A stretch of 64,000 nucleotides of DNA from Flavobacteriales bacterium. GTDB lineage: Bacteria; Bacteroidota; Bacteroidia; Flavobacteriales_D; Sanyastnellaceae. Positions within the stretch are counted from its first letter, which is position 1. Every line of letters starts with the position of its first letter. The position numbers and the translations under genes were made by a program. The notes beneath the pieces were generated by a model. The model was not told the origin of the DNA, did not search any database, and saw only the letters and a list, made by a program, of their open reading frames with translations. The stretch spans positions 154,562 to 218,561 of the forward strand of contig JAGYJM010000001.1 of NCBI GenBank assembly GCA_018402085.1, in the 5' to 3' direction. This document shows, in pieces, positions 41,711 through 50,697 of the stretch.

Positions 41711-42748
41711 ATGGAAAGAAACATCCGCAAATTCGCCTGGATCAGTCTCGTTTTCGTGTACCTGGTCATTACCGCAGGGTCAATCGTACGAATGACAGGC
41801 TCCGGTATGGGGTGCCCGGATTGGCCGAAGTGCTTCGGCTATACGATTCCGCCTACCGATGCTGAACAAGTAATGTGGGAAGAAGGACGTGATTTTCGGC
41901 GCGGACAAATGATCGTGCACGAAGTCGAGTATGCAGGCAAGATGCAGGAGCGGCTTCTCAGAGCGCGTATGCACTTCACGTCAGGTGAACGCTTTGACGA
42001 GCAAAACTGGGAAGTCTTTACCAGGCACGATTACACCACCTTCAATGCCACACATACATGGATCGAGTTCATCAACCGGCTGATTGGTGCACTCACCGGC
42101 ATACCCGTGCTGATCCTCTTTGTGATCAGCTTCATATTCAGCATGCGCACCCGCAACTGGTCGTACTTTTTACTGGCTGCAGCTGTGTTGTTCATGCTTG
42201 GCTTCGAGGCCTGGCTGGGTAAGCTCGTTGTTGATGGCAACCTCATTCCAGGGTCGATCACCATCCACATGTTCGGTAGCATGGTGCTGGTGGTGCTGTT
42301 GCTGCTCATCATCCGGAAAAGCCGAGGCAACAAACAAGCGGTGCATAAGCGCACCCGAGGTCTCTTGCTGGCTACCTTCTCGCTTACCATTATCCAGATT
42401 CTGCTCGGCACTCAGGTACGTGAAGAAGTGGATGTGATCGCGAAAAGCGGAATCGACCGGAGCGACTGGATCGCACAACTACCGATCATTTTTGAGGTGC
42501 ACCGCAGCTTCTCCTGGGTATTGCTGATCCTGACCGCGACCTGGTTATTTTACGCCGCACGTGAAAAATGGCTTATACGCGAACAGTTCCTTGCCGGAGC
42601 ACTCATGGCATTTCAGATTTTGGCCGGTGTGATTCTAACCTACGCCGGGATGCCACAGTTTCTTCAGCCGGCACATCTCGTTGCAGGGATTCTCCTTTTT
42701 GGTGTGTTCTGGAGTGCAGCCTTGAAGGTTTCTACACGTACCGTCTGA
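41711..42748 (+). CDS. ctaA: Heme A synthase (COX15/CtaA family)
   Basis: 345 aa from ATG 41711 (MERNIRKFAW); the seven upstream codons overlap the promoter. Oxidises the C8 methyl of heme O to a formyl group for cytochrome aa3-type oxidases. Eight membrane helices; TAGSIVRMTGSGMGCPDWPKCFG near residue 20, heme-ligand His in NATHTWIEFINR and EVHRSFSW, and a late HLVAG. It has the long first loop of type 2 (COX15-like) enzymes and the single CPDWPKC cysteine pair. Implies aerobic respiration with heme A. Confidence 0.94.
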   Translation: MERNIRKFAWISLVFVYLVITAGSIVRMTGSGMGCPDWPKCFGYTIPPTDAEQVMWEEGRDFRRGQMIVHEVEYAGKMQERLLRARMHFTSGERFDEQNWEVFTRHDYTTFNATHTWIEFINRLIGALTGIPVLILFVISFIFSMRTRNWSYFLLAAAVLFMLGFEAWLGKLVVDGNLIPGSITIHMFGSMVLVVLLLLIIRKSRGNKQAVHKRTRGLLLATFSLTIIQILLGTQVREEVDVIAKSGIDRSDWIAQLPIIFEVHRSFSWVLLILTATWLFYAAREKWLIREQFLAGALMAFQILAGVILTYAGMPQFLQPAHLVAGILLFGVFWSAALKVSTRTV

Positions 42749-42855
42749 GCATCCGGGATTTGTTTTTTTTACGGCAGCTTTCTTTCATGCAGCAAAAGCG
42801 CTTGTCTCGAGCTATTCGGGAGCGGATGCGAACACGGGATGTTTATCTGAAGGGA

Positions 42856-43968
42856 TTACTGATCCTGTTTGAAGAGGTTCAGTTTGAGCGAAAAAATGTT
42901 GGAGTAGAGCGCGGTGCTCTGATCTCCGATGTCGGTCAGGGCATAATCAATGTAGATGCGCTTGATGCGAAGGCCGATGCCGATGTTCGGTTGAAAGGTT
43001 AGCACACGATCACCGGCAATTTCAGTGATGTACTGTGCATTACCTACCCCGGCTCTGACAAATACCGTTTGGTCATAATCGAATTCCATGCCAAAAGCGG
43101 GGTCTATGCTGAAGGGGTCACTGCTGATGACGGTGTTTCGACGTCCGTCTGTGGTAATATTCAGATCAAGTGCTGCGAGCATACCAATCTTCCGGGAGAG
43201 CTGAAAAGAGCGCGCTCCGCCAATGATGAGCCTCGGCAAGGTTAGTTCAAGGGAGTTTTCCGGAATTTCGTTACCGGTCAGCAGAAAGGTTTGACGTGTA
43301 GTTTCGTCGAGGGTGAAGTTCCAGGCGTTGAATGTACTGGTTACATCACGTGCCATCGCGGCAAACCGCCACTTTCCCGTTTCGTATGCAACGCTCGCAT
43401 CAAGTCCGAAGCCCCAACTGCTGGCAAAGTCACCCACTTTTCGGTAGATCACTTTGGCATTACCGCCTACCCGAAGTCCGGGCACGCCCAATTTGCGGGC
43501 ATAGCTCACGATAAAGGCATAGTCAGCCGCTGAGAAGGAGGTAATACGCTCATAATTGATATTACCGTCAGCATCGATCAGCTCGGTAGTATTCGGAATA
43601 TTGTCAACTCCGAAGCGAATGACGGAGAAACCCACCGCAGAAAGGCTGTCAATGCACTTGCCTATTGCCGCGAAATCGTATTGCGCGATATTGGCGAAGT
43701 AGTTTGCGTGCATCGCAGAAATCTGGAGGTCGCTCTTGATGTCGAGCAGGCCGGTTGGATTCCAGTAGCCTGACGTGACATCATTGGTAATCGCAACCTG
43801 GGCGTTCGACATGCCCAGGGCCCGCGCACCTACGCCAATGGCAAGAAATTCATTGCTGTATTTAGGAGCTATGGTTGAGCTGCTTTCGGAAGCAGCACCA
43901 CCTTGCTGAGCTGAAGAGCTAAGGCTGATTGCAAGGAGAGTGAGTATGAGCGCTACACGCAATTTCAT
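42856..43968 (-). CDS. PorV/PorQ-family outer-membrane protein
   Basis: 370 aa from the ATG at 43968, where the signal peptide (to SSSAQQ) begins. N-terminal plug-like segment KYSNEFLAIGVGARALGMSNAQVAITNDVTSGYWNPTGL split here by strands, the signature of PorV/UPF0164 FadL-like barrels. A 14-strand barrel ends in ...IFSLKLNLFKQ. PorV is the T9SS shuttle protein; family members also include PorQ and uncharacterised porins, so T9SS function is likely but not proven. T9SS cargo occurs at 31.6 and 47.9 kb. Confidence 0.85.
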   Translation of the reverse strand: MKLRVALILTLLAISLSSSAQQGGAASESSSTIAPKYSNEFLAIGVGARALGMSNAQVAITNDVTSGYWNPTGLLDIKSDLQISAMHANYFANIAQYDFAAIGKCIDSLSAVGFSVIRFGVDNIPNTTELIDADGNINYERITSFSAADYAFIVSYARKLGVPGLRVGGNAKVIYRKVGDFASSWGFGLDASVAYETGKWRFAAMARDVTSTFNAWNFTLDETTRQTFLLTGNEIPENSLELTLPRLIIGGARSFQLSRKIGMLAALDLNITTDGRRNTVISSDPFSIDPAFGMEFDYDQTVFVRAGVGNAQYITEIAGDRVLTFQPNIGIGLRIKRIYIDYALTDIGDQSTALYSNIFSLKLNLFKQDQ

Positions 43969-44030
43969 TGTGTTCGGTTGGGGCGAAGTTCGGGAGAAGT
44001 ACCGAAATATCATCGGTCTTCTCCGAATCC

Positions 44031-44696
44031 CTAACTGTCGATCGCCGAAAAAATTGCACGAGCAAGTGCTTTCTGGCCGTAATCTTCTGCGATTCGAGGA
44101 TTCTTTTCCTGTTTTCGAAGGGCCTCAGCGGTTGATTGACCAATGGCGACGTAGGCAGCGTCATGGTCTACACGCTGTGTGCTGAAGAAGGATTCAACGT
44201 TAGACGGACTCGTAAACGCATACACTGCACAGGTCGGTATGTGCACCTTGCGGTTGCGAGTGTGATAGACAATGACTTCTTCAAATTGCTGCGGGTTAAG
44301 GGCTTTCTGCAGCCTGCGAAAGCTACGATCACCACACGGAATGAGCACTTTTGCGGCAGGAAACTCTTTAATAAAGGTGTTGATCACCTCAGGTGCACTG
44401 TCGACTCCGGTAAAGACCTGAGTAATATGTCGGGGTATTTGTCGTGCTGTGCCTGCACCAAGTGAGGCAGCGGGAAGGTCGTTGTGCGGAAAGGCTGCAT
44501 AAAATGCACGTGCGGTCTGCGGTGAAGTGAAGAATACCAAGTCGAATTTTCGAGATGGAAGTGCAGGAAAAAGCTGCTCAAATTGGATCATGGGCTCGTC
44601 AATCCAGACCATTTCCGGGTGCCGCGCCTCCACAAAACGGCGCAGAGGTTCATCGGGCAAGAGCTTGCGCGAAATGAATACGCGTGTGGGCTTCAG
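44031..44696 (-). CDS. hemD: Uroporphyrinogen-III synthase, start codon unclear
   Basis: About 221 aa. Closes and isomerises hydroxymethylbilane to uroporphyrinogen III. The N-terminal strand KPTRVFISRK and the two-lobed layout (VFFTSPQTARAF; YAFTSPSNVESFF; AAYVAIGQSTAEAL) fit HemD. No ATG or GTG precedes the conserved region: the options are CTG at 44696, forming a CTGA overlap with the hemC stop; TTG at 44660, which would delete the first strand; or readthrough from hemC by -1 slippage on its A9 run. I annotate from CTG. Third gene of hemA-hemC-hemD. Confidence 0.88.
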   Translation of the reverse strand: MKPTRVFISRKLLPDEPLRRFVEARHPEMVWIDEPMIQFEQLFPALPSRKFDLVFFTSPQTARAFYAAFPHNDLPAASLGAGTARQIPRHITQVFTGVDSAPEVINTFIKEFPAAKVLIPCGDRSFRRLQKALNPQQFEEVIVYHTRNRKVHIPTCAVYAFTSPSNVESFFSTQRVDHDAAYVAIGQSTAEALRKQEKNPRIAEDYGQKALARAIFSAIDS

Positions 44697-45589
44697 GCTT
44701 TTTTTTTAATCGTATTGAGCATGCGTTCAATCAGAAGCTCCGGATCCCGATCTTCGAGTGTCAGGAAGGTGGCCGGAGTGCTTGCATTTTCAGCGAAAGC
44801 AGCACGCAAGGTATAGGTTCCGTCTTCGTGAATGGTGCAGTAAGTGCCCAGTGGTAACTGGCAGCCACCTTCGAGTTTGCGCAGCACTTCGCGTTCAACT
44901 GCAACACGTTTGCGCGTAGCTTCGTGTGTTAGCTTTCGGACTTCATTGATTCGGTGGTCGCTTGCCCTCATTTGGAGGGCAAGGGCGCCTTGTGCAGGTG
45001 CAGGAATGAAGGCCGTCGGGTTCAGTTCTACGACTTCGAAGGCGCTGAGATCCATCTCAAGCCGAACAAGTCCTGCACGGGCAATCACAATCGCGTCGTA
45101 TTGTCCGTCTGCAAGTTTGCCTACTCGAGTGGGCACATTGCCTCTGAGGTCTTTCACCTCGCAATCGGGGATATGATGCAAGAGTTGCGTTTTGCGACGT
45201 GCAGAGCTGGTGCCGATCACGGCATGGGCTTTTACTTTAAAAGGCGATTGAGGGTTCGCGGCATCTTTGTGCACAAGCAGCATATCTTCAACAGGTCCGC
45301 GTTCAGGGACGGCAATGACGGCCAAACCGGGAGGGTCGCTTGTTTCAAGATCTTTATGCGAATGCACGGCAAGGTCAACTTCATCTGACAGCAGTGCTGC
45401 TTCGATCTCTTTTGTGAAGAATCCTTTGCCCTCCATTTTATCGAAGCTTAGATGCTGTATGCGGTCACCCTGTGTCTTGATGATCTTCAGGGTTGAGTGA
45501 ATGCCGCCTGCCTTCAAAAGGTCTTGCACGTGGTGAGCTTGCCACAGTGCCAGATCGCTGCCCCGCGTACCGATAATGAGGTCTTGCAT
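44693..45589 (-). CDS. hemC: Porphobilinogen deaminase (hydroxymethylbilane synthase)
   Basis: 298 aa. Polymerises four porphobilinogens on a dipyrromethane cofactor. LIIGTRGSDLALWQA at the start, AVHSHKDLETSDPPGL near residue 75, and the cofactor cysteine in LEGGCQLPLG near residue 241. The last codons are AAA AAA AAA GCC TGA: an A9 homopolymer (minus strand, 44699-44707) just before the stop and the hemD reading frame. Starts 1 bp after the hemA stop. Confidence 0.97.
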   Translation of the reverse strand: MQDLIIGTRGSDLALWQAHHVQDLLKAGGIHSTLKIIKTQGDRIQHLSFDKMEGKGFFTKEIEAALLSDEVDLAVHSHKDLETSDPPGLAVIAVPERGPVEDMLLVHKDAANPQSPFKVKAHAVIGTSSARRKTQLLHHIPDCEVKDLRGNVPTRVGKLADGQYDAIVIARAGLVRLEMDLSAFEVVELNPTAFIPAPAQGALALQMRASDHRINEVRKLTHEATRKRVAVEREVLRKLEGGCQLPLGTYCTIHEDGTYTLRAAFAENASTPATFLTLEDRDPELLIERMLNTIKKKA

Positions 45590-45590
45590 A

Positions 45591-46808
45591 TCAGTTCCGG
45601 CTGGTGTTTTCGAGCATCACCTCACGAGCGAGTTTCATGGGCACACTGATGTATTTCTTTTCCATGTAGCCGAGGATTTTCTCGAGTAGCTCAAGGGATT
45701 TCTCATCGAGTTGGTCGAGCTCTTTGGCAAATACTTCACCCATTGCCGTGTGGCGAATCGATTTGATCAGGTCAGGGATTTCCCGCATGGCGAGTTCAAT
45801 TTCACGCTGACGCAGCACCTTTCGAAAGTCTTCCATCGCTTCATCGAGGATGATCTGACAGCGGTCAACTTCTTGTTTACGAACGGCCAGGTTGGCCTCG
45901 GCTTGTTCGCGCAGTTCATTCATTCCGAGGTAACGCACATTTTTGAGACGTTGTACCGGAGCGGCAACATCAGCGGGTACAGCGAGGTCGATGATATCTA
46001 CCGTGCTGGCGGTGATTCCGGAAAGAAAGTCTCGTGTCACGAGGGGTTCTTCACTACCGGTACACGTAACAATCACCCGATATTGCCTGCGTGCAGGGAT
46101 ATGGTATAGCTGGACGGCCTTCCATGAGTTTGGCTCGGCAAGTGTTTTGGCTCGTTCAACCGTGCGGTTAGCGATGGTCACATTGGTGTATCCGGTTTTT
46201 GCCAGGAAGCGGGCAAAGTTTCCGTTTGTCTGGCCGGCACCAATCAGAAGAATAGGGGTGTCGGCTTGAAATCTATGCGACTTGAACCAGCTCCAGGCGA
46301 GGGATACAACAGAAACCGGACGTGTGCTGATGGCTGTTTCGGTGTAAACGCGCTTGGCAGTCTCGACCACTTTTTTGCAGACCAGTCGAAGCAGGTCTCC
46401 TGAAATACCGGCGTTTCGCGCATCTTCAAAAGACTTGCGCACCTGCGTGATGATCTCTCGTTCTCCCAAGACCATTGAGTCAAGGGATGCGCCAACTTCA
46501 AGCAAGTGTCGCATGGCTTCTTCGCTGCGTGTACTCTTTATACGTGCCAGAATTTCTGCCTTTTCTTTACCGGTGATCCCGAGGTGTTCGAGCAATTGAT
46601 GCTCACGACCCTTGCAGAAGTATTTATCATCGGCAATGATGAATTCTACGCGGTTACACGTAGACAGGTATGCCAACTCTTTGACTTCAAGCCGCTCTTT
46701 CAGGGATGCCAGCACGTTTATGCGCCGATCCTCTTCAATGTGCAATTTGCCAATGAGTTCGAGGGGGGCATTGCGATGCGTCAGTGATATGATTTGCAGG
46801 TTCTCCAC
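45591..46808 (-). CDS. hemA: Glutamyl-tRNA reductase
   Basis: 405 aa. Reduces charged tRNA-Glu to glutamate-1-semialdehyde, the first step of C5 heme synthesis. Nucleophile Cys51 in LSTCNRVEF, ASLDSMVLGEREIITQV near residue 107, NADPH motif LIGAGQTNGNFA near residue 187, and a C-terminal dimerisation helix. First gene of the hemACD operon; with ctaA near by, this makes a heme-centred neighbourhood. Confidence 0.96.
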   Translation of the reverse strand: MENLQIISLTHRNAPLELIGKLHIEEDRRINVLASLKERLEVKELAYLSTCNRVEFIIADDKYFCKGREHQLLEHLGITGKEKAEILARIKSTRSEEAMRHLLEVGASLDSMVLGEREIITQVRKSFEDARNAGISGDLLRLVCKKVVETAKRVYTETAISTRPVSVVSLAWSWFKSHRFQADTPILLIGAGQTNGNFARFLAKTGYTNVTIANRTVERAKTLAEPNSWKAVQLYHIPARRQYRVIVTCTGSEEPLVTRDFLSGITASTVDIIDLAVPADVAAPVQRLKNVRYLGMNELREQAEANLAVRKQEVDRCQIILDEAMEDFRKVLRQREIELAMREIPDLIKSIRHTAMGEVFAKELDQLDEKSLELLEKILGYMEKKYISVPMKLAREVMLENTSRN

Positions 46809-46898
46809 GCGGTACTATTTCTTCCAACAGTACAAAGATCGCACCCGAAAAGGCTGCAAATGTCATCAAATTGTCAGGAGGGCATAGATTGACGAAGA

Positions 46899-47747
46899 TC
46901 AGTCTTCACACTGATCACCGATAACAGAAAGCATGACCAGGATGTCAGAAACGAACACATATCCGTCATTATCGAGGTCAAAAGCACAGTTAGAAACGCA
47001 GCCAAACTCAGATAGCACGTTTAGCAAGTCAGCTACACCCACAACACCGTCGCTGTCAAAATCGCCTAAACAGGGCGCGGAAGACTGTGCACTGAAGGTG
47101 AGGTTCTCTGCGACGAAAGTCTCTGCAAGGGCGGGCCCGGGAGGGTCAAAGATGCTACCGTCAGGATTGAGTCTTCTGATTTGAAGGCTGAGCATCCCGT
47201 TGAGTTCTCCTGAGAAGGTGAACTGACCAATGAGTACCCGTCCGTTTTCGTCAGGGGTATTCTGCTCAATGGCAGATTCAGTGGTGATGTACACGCCCCC
47301 GCCAAAAGGGCCATCAATAAGCAGTTGGTTGCTTCCTGCTTCCCATGCGTCAAAAATGATACCATCAGGCAGCACTTCCATTTCGTTGCCTACATTGTCT
47401 TCGTCACCAATGGTCAGCCAGGAATCAAACGGAAGGGTCGGTTGAACGGGGTAGACATCCGGATTGATGATCAAGGTGCTTCCGCCGCCAAGCGGATCCT
47501 GGTAGAATCCACCCGAGGCCGTGATGTCAATGGGCGTATCAAGCAATCCGTAGATAAATTGCAGCTCATAATTGTCAGGAAAACTCGCATAAACGCGGTA
47601 GCATGAGGGATTGTCGAGCTCGGTGGCGATCGCATCCAGCGCTTCTGCGCTGATAGAAACCTCTTCCACTTCGAGAATAACAGCGGGGTCTTGAGCCTGC
47701 AGTTTAGTGAATCCAAGTAGAGCGATGAGCAGAATGATAGGGCGCAT
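46899..47747 (-). CDS. Secreted protein with C-terminal dockerin-like EF-hand repeats
   Basis: 282 aa. Signal peptide to LQAQ. The middle (about 35-220) is a beta-rich domain similar to a recurrent Bacteroidota/Planctomycete secreted type (CYRVYASFPDN ... LQFIYG). The C-terminus has two dockerin-like calcium loops: DFDSDGVVGVADLLNVL and DLDNDGYVFVSDILVML. No T9SS tail is visible. SISAEALDAIA near the mature N-terminus is encoded by a palindromic element. Single gene; function unknown. Confidence 0.8.
   Translation of the reverse strand: MRPIILLIALLGFTKLQAQDPAVILEVEEVSISAEALDAIATELDNPSCYRVYASFPDNYELQFIYGLLDTPIDITASGGFYQDPLGGGSTLIINPDVYPVQPTLPFDSWLTIGDEDNVGNEMEVLPDGIIFDAWEAGSNQLLIDGPFGGGVYITTESAIEQNTPDENGRVLIGQFTFSGELNGMLSLQIRRLNPDGSIFDPPGPALAETFVAENLTFSAQSSAPCLGDFDSDGVVGVADLLNVLSEFGCVSNCAFDLDNDGYVFVSDILVMLSVIGDQCED
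47632..47652 (-). repeat. Palindromic GATG element inside a coding region (encodes SAEALDA)
   Basis: Sense strand: stem CAGCGC / GCGCTG, loop AGAA, then GATGC. Close to the mature N-terminus of the dockerin-like protein; same orientation and frame as the other coding copies. Confidence 0.82.
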
Positions 47748-47827
47748 GGGTCAGGGCTTTTGAATGACAGTATGTTACTCGGTATGAAAGATGCAACAAA
47801 ATTCTCATAGCAGAGGTTCTCCTGACG

Positions 47828-47857
47828 AAAAAAGGCCGGAGCAATGTTGCCCCGGCC
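47828..47857 (-). terminator. Intrinsic terminator after the T9SS-cargo gene
   Basis: 11-bp stem GGCCGGGGCAA / TTGCTCCGGCC (one G-T pair) and, on the minus strand, a T6 run. Lies 26 nt after the stop at 47883. Confidence 0.88.
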
Positions 47858-47882
47858 CCGCGTAGATAGATCAGTTGGTTGA

Positions 47883-48602
47883 TTACTTCAGAAAATCAGC
47901 CTTGGCTCTGCGTCCGTTTTGATCAAGAACCACCATGTAACGTCCCGCAGAAAGATCACTTACGTCAATAGATAAGCGTGACGACTCGTCATGGATGTCG
48001 CTCAATACCGTTTCACCGCTGGCGTTGATTACTTGCCACGTTGCATTGAACCAGGCGGCGTCAATATCAAGATGAATGGTGTTCACTGCCGGAACCGGAT
48101 AAGCCTGTAGCGAAGTATTGAGGTTTTGCTCGTTCACAACCGTACCACCTCCCGGTGTAAAGTCAAAAGCATCGTCTGCACTCGTAGCCAGAAACAGGGC
48201 GTTATCTGACTCATCGGTTTCCGAAATGTCGTCGTCTGCATCTACGACTGCCACCACAAGATAGCTACCCGCCGGTAAATCAAAGTCGTTCAGGTTTTGC
48301 GATGACCAGTTATCAACCGTAATGGCATTGAAGGCCGGCAGCCCTTGTGTGATGGTTTGGCGATCAAGCTCAGTGTAAGAGCCGGGATCATTCGGGTCAG
48401 ATTGTACACCCCATGCGACTACGAAGTCGTCGTCAACATCAGTGCCATCGCCTTCTGCCGGATTGAAGGTGACATTGGAGATAAGCCCCGTTTCGGCATC
48501 ATAATCAAAGCCCCAATTGCTTGAGAGATTTTGAATTTGAAGGTTTTGTGCGTGTGCACCACAAGTCAGCGTAATAAGCAGTAGTGTGTAAATATGCTTC
48601 AT
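47883..48602 (-). CDS. Secreted protein with CARDB-like domain and T9SS sorting domain
   Basis: 239 aa. Signal peptide to AHAQ. Residues about 25-140 form one Ig-like CARDB-type domain (DYDAETGLISNVTFNPAEGDG ... LPAGSYLVVAVVDADDDISETDESDN). The last 75 residues (LQAYPVPAVNTIHLDI ... AGRYMVVLDQNG) are a type A T9SS sorting signal. Probably surface-exposed; ligand unknown. Has its own promoter box and terminator. Confidence 0.85.
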   Translation of the reverse strand: MKHIYTLLLITLTCGAHAQNLQIQNLSSNWGFDYDAETGLISNVTFNPAEGDGTDVDDDFVVAWGVQSDPNDPGSYTELDRQTITQGLPAFNAITVDNWSSQNLNDFDLPAGSYLVVAVVDADDDISETDESDNALFLATSADDAFDFTPGGGTVVNEQNLNTSLQAYPVPAVNTIHLDIDAAWFNATWQVINASGETVLSDIHDESSRLSIDVSDLSAGRYMVVLDQNGRRAKADFLK

Positions 48603-48625
48603 GTTTGAAGATTTTTAGTTCGCGT

Positions 48626-48633
48626 CGAAGGTA
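48626..48633 (-). promoter_or_regulatory. -7 promoter box for the CARDB/T9SS gene
   Basis: The minus strand reads TACCTTCG, 23 nt upstream of the ATG at 48602. Confidence 0.5.
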
Positions 48634-48684
48634 TTTCGGTTTGCAGGCGAATCACGAATCAGAAGCCACTACATGTTCTTTACA

Positions 48685-48705
48685 CCGCGCAAAAGCGCGG
48701 GATGG
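48685..48705 (+). repeat. Palindromic GATG element, intergenic copy
   Basis: Stem CCGCGC / GCGCGG, loop AAAA, then GATGG. In the 153-bp gap between the TPR/LuxR gene and the T9SS-cargo gene, antisense to both. Core identical to the copy inside the GT39-type gene. Confidence 0.88.
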
Positions 48706-48755
48706 ATTTCTTAACATATAGAATCCAACGTACTGATAATCAAGAGTTGTAATCT

Positions 48756-50603
48756 TTACAATTCCGCAAAACGATCTAAAAAAGCGTCAATGGCCTCTTC
48801 TCTGGGGATATCGAGTTTTTTGCGCAACCGGTGTCGGGCGATATCCACACTTTTGTCAGAGATATTGAGCATACCGGCAATTTCTTTGGATGTGAGTCCT
48901 TGCCTTAAAAAGGCACATAGTCGCAGGTCTTTTTCAGTAAGCGAGGGGAACTGTGTGAGCAATTTACTGCGGAAGTCTGCAAGCAGCCGATTGCTTTCTT
49001 CATAATACGCTTCGAGGGCTTTTGAAGAGGTGAGGTACTGCCTGATGCGTTGCCTTATGGCGTTGGTGTCACCGGGCTTTTTCATTTCAGTCAGGATGTC
49101 TTGCAGAAAGAGGTTTTTCTCAGACAGGTGAAGTGCATAGCGGGTCAGCCACTCGTTTTTCTCTTCTACCGTTTGCTGTAAGTTTTCGTTGCGCAGGCGG
49201 GCGTTTTCAAGTTTCAGGTGCGAGATTTCTATTTGCAGGCTTTTGCGCTTTTGTTTACGGTAGAGCGCGCGGATGATGAAGAGTGCGATCAAGAGTGTCA
49301 ACCCTGCTATACTGAGCAGCAACCATGTGCGGAGGCGTTCAATATGTCGCTCTTGTTTCAGCCTGTCGAGCTTGAGCCTGGTAGTTTGGATTTCTTCTTC
49401 TTTTTCTTCAATCGCGAAGCGGGTTTGCAGGTCGGCTATGCGTTGCTTTTGCCGGTTTTCATTCAGGGTTGACTGCCATTGATCAATGGAGTCAGCAATA
49501 TGGAGGGCGTCTTTCCATTGTTCCCGGTCAGTCAGCAGCTTTTTAAAGTAGCGGTGGGCTTCAATTTGCTGACGCAGACTTTGCACTGTAAGGCTGTTGT
49601 TTTTAGCAGTGGTGAGAAGCGCAGTCGCCTTGCTCAGATTACCTGTTCTGCGGTAGGCTTCGCCGAGAAAATACTGGGTTTCGGTGAGAGCAGATCGGTC
49701 ATTGGAGGCGGCAAAGATGTCAAGTGCGCGTTGGAGGGGATCGATCGCCAGCTTTGGTGAGCCATCAGCTAGCCGTGTTTGACCGATATTTACCAGTGCA
49801 TAGCCAACGCCTATAAGGTCATTTGCTGCTTCAGAGGTCTGGAGCGCTTCAGCAAAGTACATGCCGGCAGAATCAGTAGTGTTTTGCTGGAGGTAGACGG
49901 CTCCGATGTTGGTCAAGCTAGAGGCGATTCCGATGGCGTTGGCCGTGTTCCTGAATTGTCGGAGAGCCTTATGGTATTGAACGAGGGCTTCATCGTACCT
50001 GCTTTGCTCTTTGAGCAGGATGCCCAGGTTGAGTCTGAGTGTTGCGGCGGTACGTGTTTCGATGAGGCTGTCACTGAGGTGCAGTGCGCGCATGTACGTT
50101 CGCATCGCCGAAAGGGTATAGCCTTGCTTACTGTATACGTTACCGATGTTGGTGAGGGTGCGCAGCGCACCACGCGTATCATGCAGCGATTCTTTGATGG
50201 AAAGCGCGCGGTCAAAATGCTCAAGTGCCAGCTTGTATCGGGCCTGTTGCCGGCAAAGGGCACCAAGGTTATTGAGTGCGCGAGCGAGCTGTGCGCTGTC
50301 ACCAGCAGTTTCGAACCAAAGCACAGACCGGCTTGAGTGGTAAAGTGAACGATCGGTTTTGCCTTTGAGGTAAAAAGCATTGCCGAGCAGTAAATGACTT
50401 TCGCCGGTCAACTTCGGCAATGCGAGGGTGTCATTTTTCTCCAGTGCACCTTGCAGAAGTTCAATCACAAGCTGGGGGTCATGGCTTAGTGTTGAAGCAG
50501 CTGAGTCGATGAGTATTTTCCAGTCTTGCTCCTGTGCGTATGTGTGGTTGCCGATCAAGAGAGAAACGCAGAAGAACAAGAAGAAGCGAGTAGCCTTGAT
50601 CAT
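48756..50603 (-). CDS. Membrane-bound TPR regulator with C-terminal LuxR-type DNA-binding domain
   Basis: 615 aa from the ATG at 50603, which a TATCTTTG box precedes by 6 nt. Signal peptide (to TYAQ), about seven TPRs in the periplasmic part (50-370: ALNNLGALCRQQARYKLALEHFDRAL and repeats), a membrane helix near residue 430 (LLLSIAGLTLLIALFII), a cytoplasmic coiled coil, and a terminal GerE/LuxR helix-turn-helix (LTEKDLRLCAFLRQGLTSKE ... VDIARHRLRKKL). A one-component transmembrane transcription regulator typical of Bacteroidota; signal and targets unknown. Confidence 0.9.
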   Translation of the reverse strand: MIKATRFFLFFCVSLLIGNHTYAQEQDWKILIDSAASTLSHDPQLVIELLQGALEKNDTLALPKLTGESHLLLGNAFYLKGKTDRSLYHSSRSVLWFETAGDSAQLARALNNLGALCRQQARYKLALEHFDRALSIKESLHDTRGALRTLTNIGNVYSKQGYTLSAMRTYMRALHLSDSLIETRTAATLRLNLGILLKEQSRYDEALVQYHKALRQFRNTANAIGIASSLTNIGAVYLQQNTTDSAGMYFAEALQTSEAANDLIGVGYALVNIGQTRLADGSPKLAIDPLQRALDIFAASNDRSALTETQYFLGEAYRRTGNLSKATALLTTAKNNSLTVQSLRQQIEAHRYFKKLLTDREQWKDALHIADSIDQWQSTLNENRQKQRIADLQTRFAIEEKEEEIQTTRLKLDRLKQERHIERLRTWLLLSIAGLTLLIALFIIRALYRKQKRKSLQIEISHLKLENARLRNENLQQTVEEKNEWLTRYALHLSEKNLFLQDILTEMKKPGDTNAIRQRIRQYLTSSKALEAYYEESNRLLADFRSKLLTQFPSLTEKDLRLCAFLRQGLTSKEIAGMLNISDKSVDIARHRLRKKLDIPREEAIDAFLDRFAEL

Positions 50604-50609
50604 AATCAA

Positions 50610-50617
50610 CAAAGATA
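50610..50617 (-). promoter_or_regulatory. -7 promoter box 6 nt before the TPR/LuxR ATG
   Basis: The minus strand reads TATCTTTG, exact consensus. The short distance to the ATG at 50603 suggests a leaderless or nearly leaderless mRNA. Confidence 0.55.
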
Positions 50618-50642
50618 GGGTTGTCACTCAGGGTGTGGTGAA

Positions 50643-50671
50643 CAAAAAAGGTGCCACTACGGGCACCTTTT
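50643..50671 (-). terminator. Terminator of nrdA
   Basis: Stem GGTGCC / GGCACC with a 6-nt loop; on the minus strand T6 follows, 26 nt after the nrdA stop. The plus strand also has a short T-run. Confidence 0.85.
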
Positions 50672-50697
50672 CTGAATCATTCAAGAAACAACGCTTA

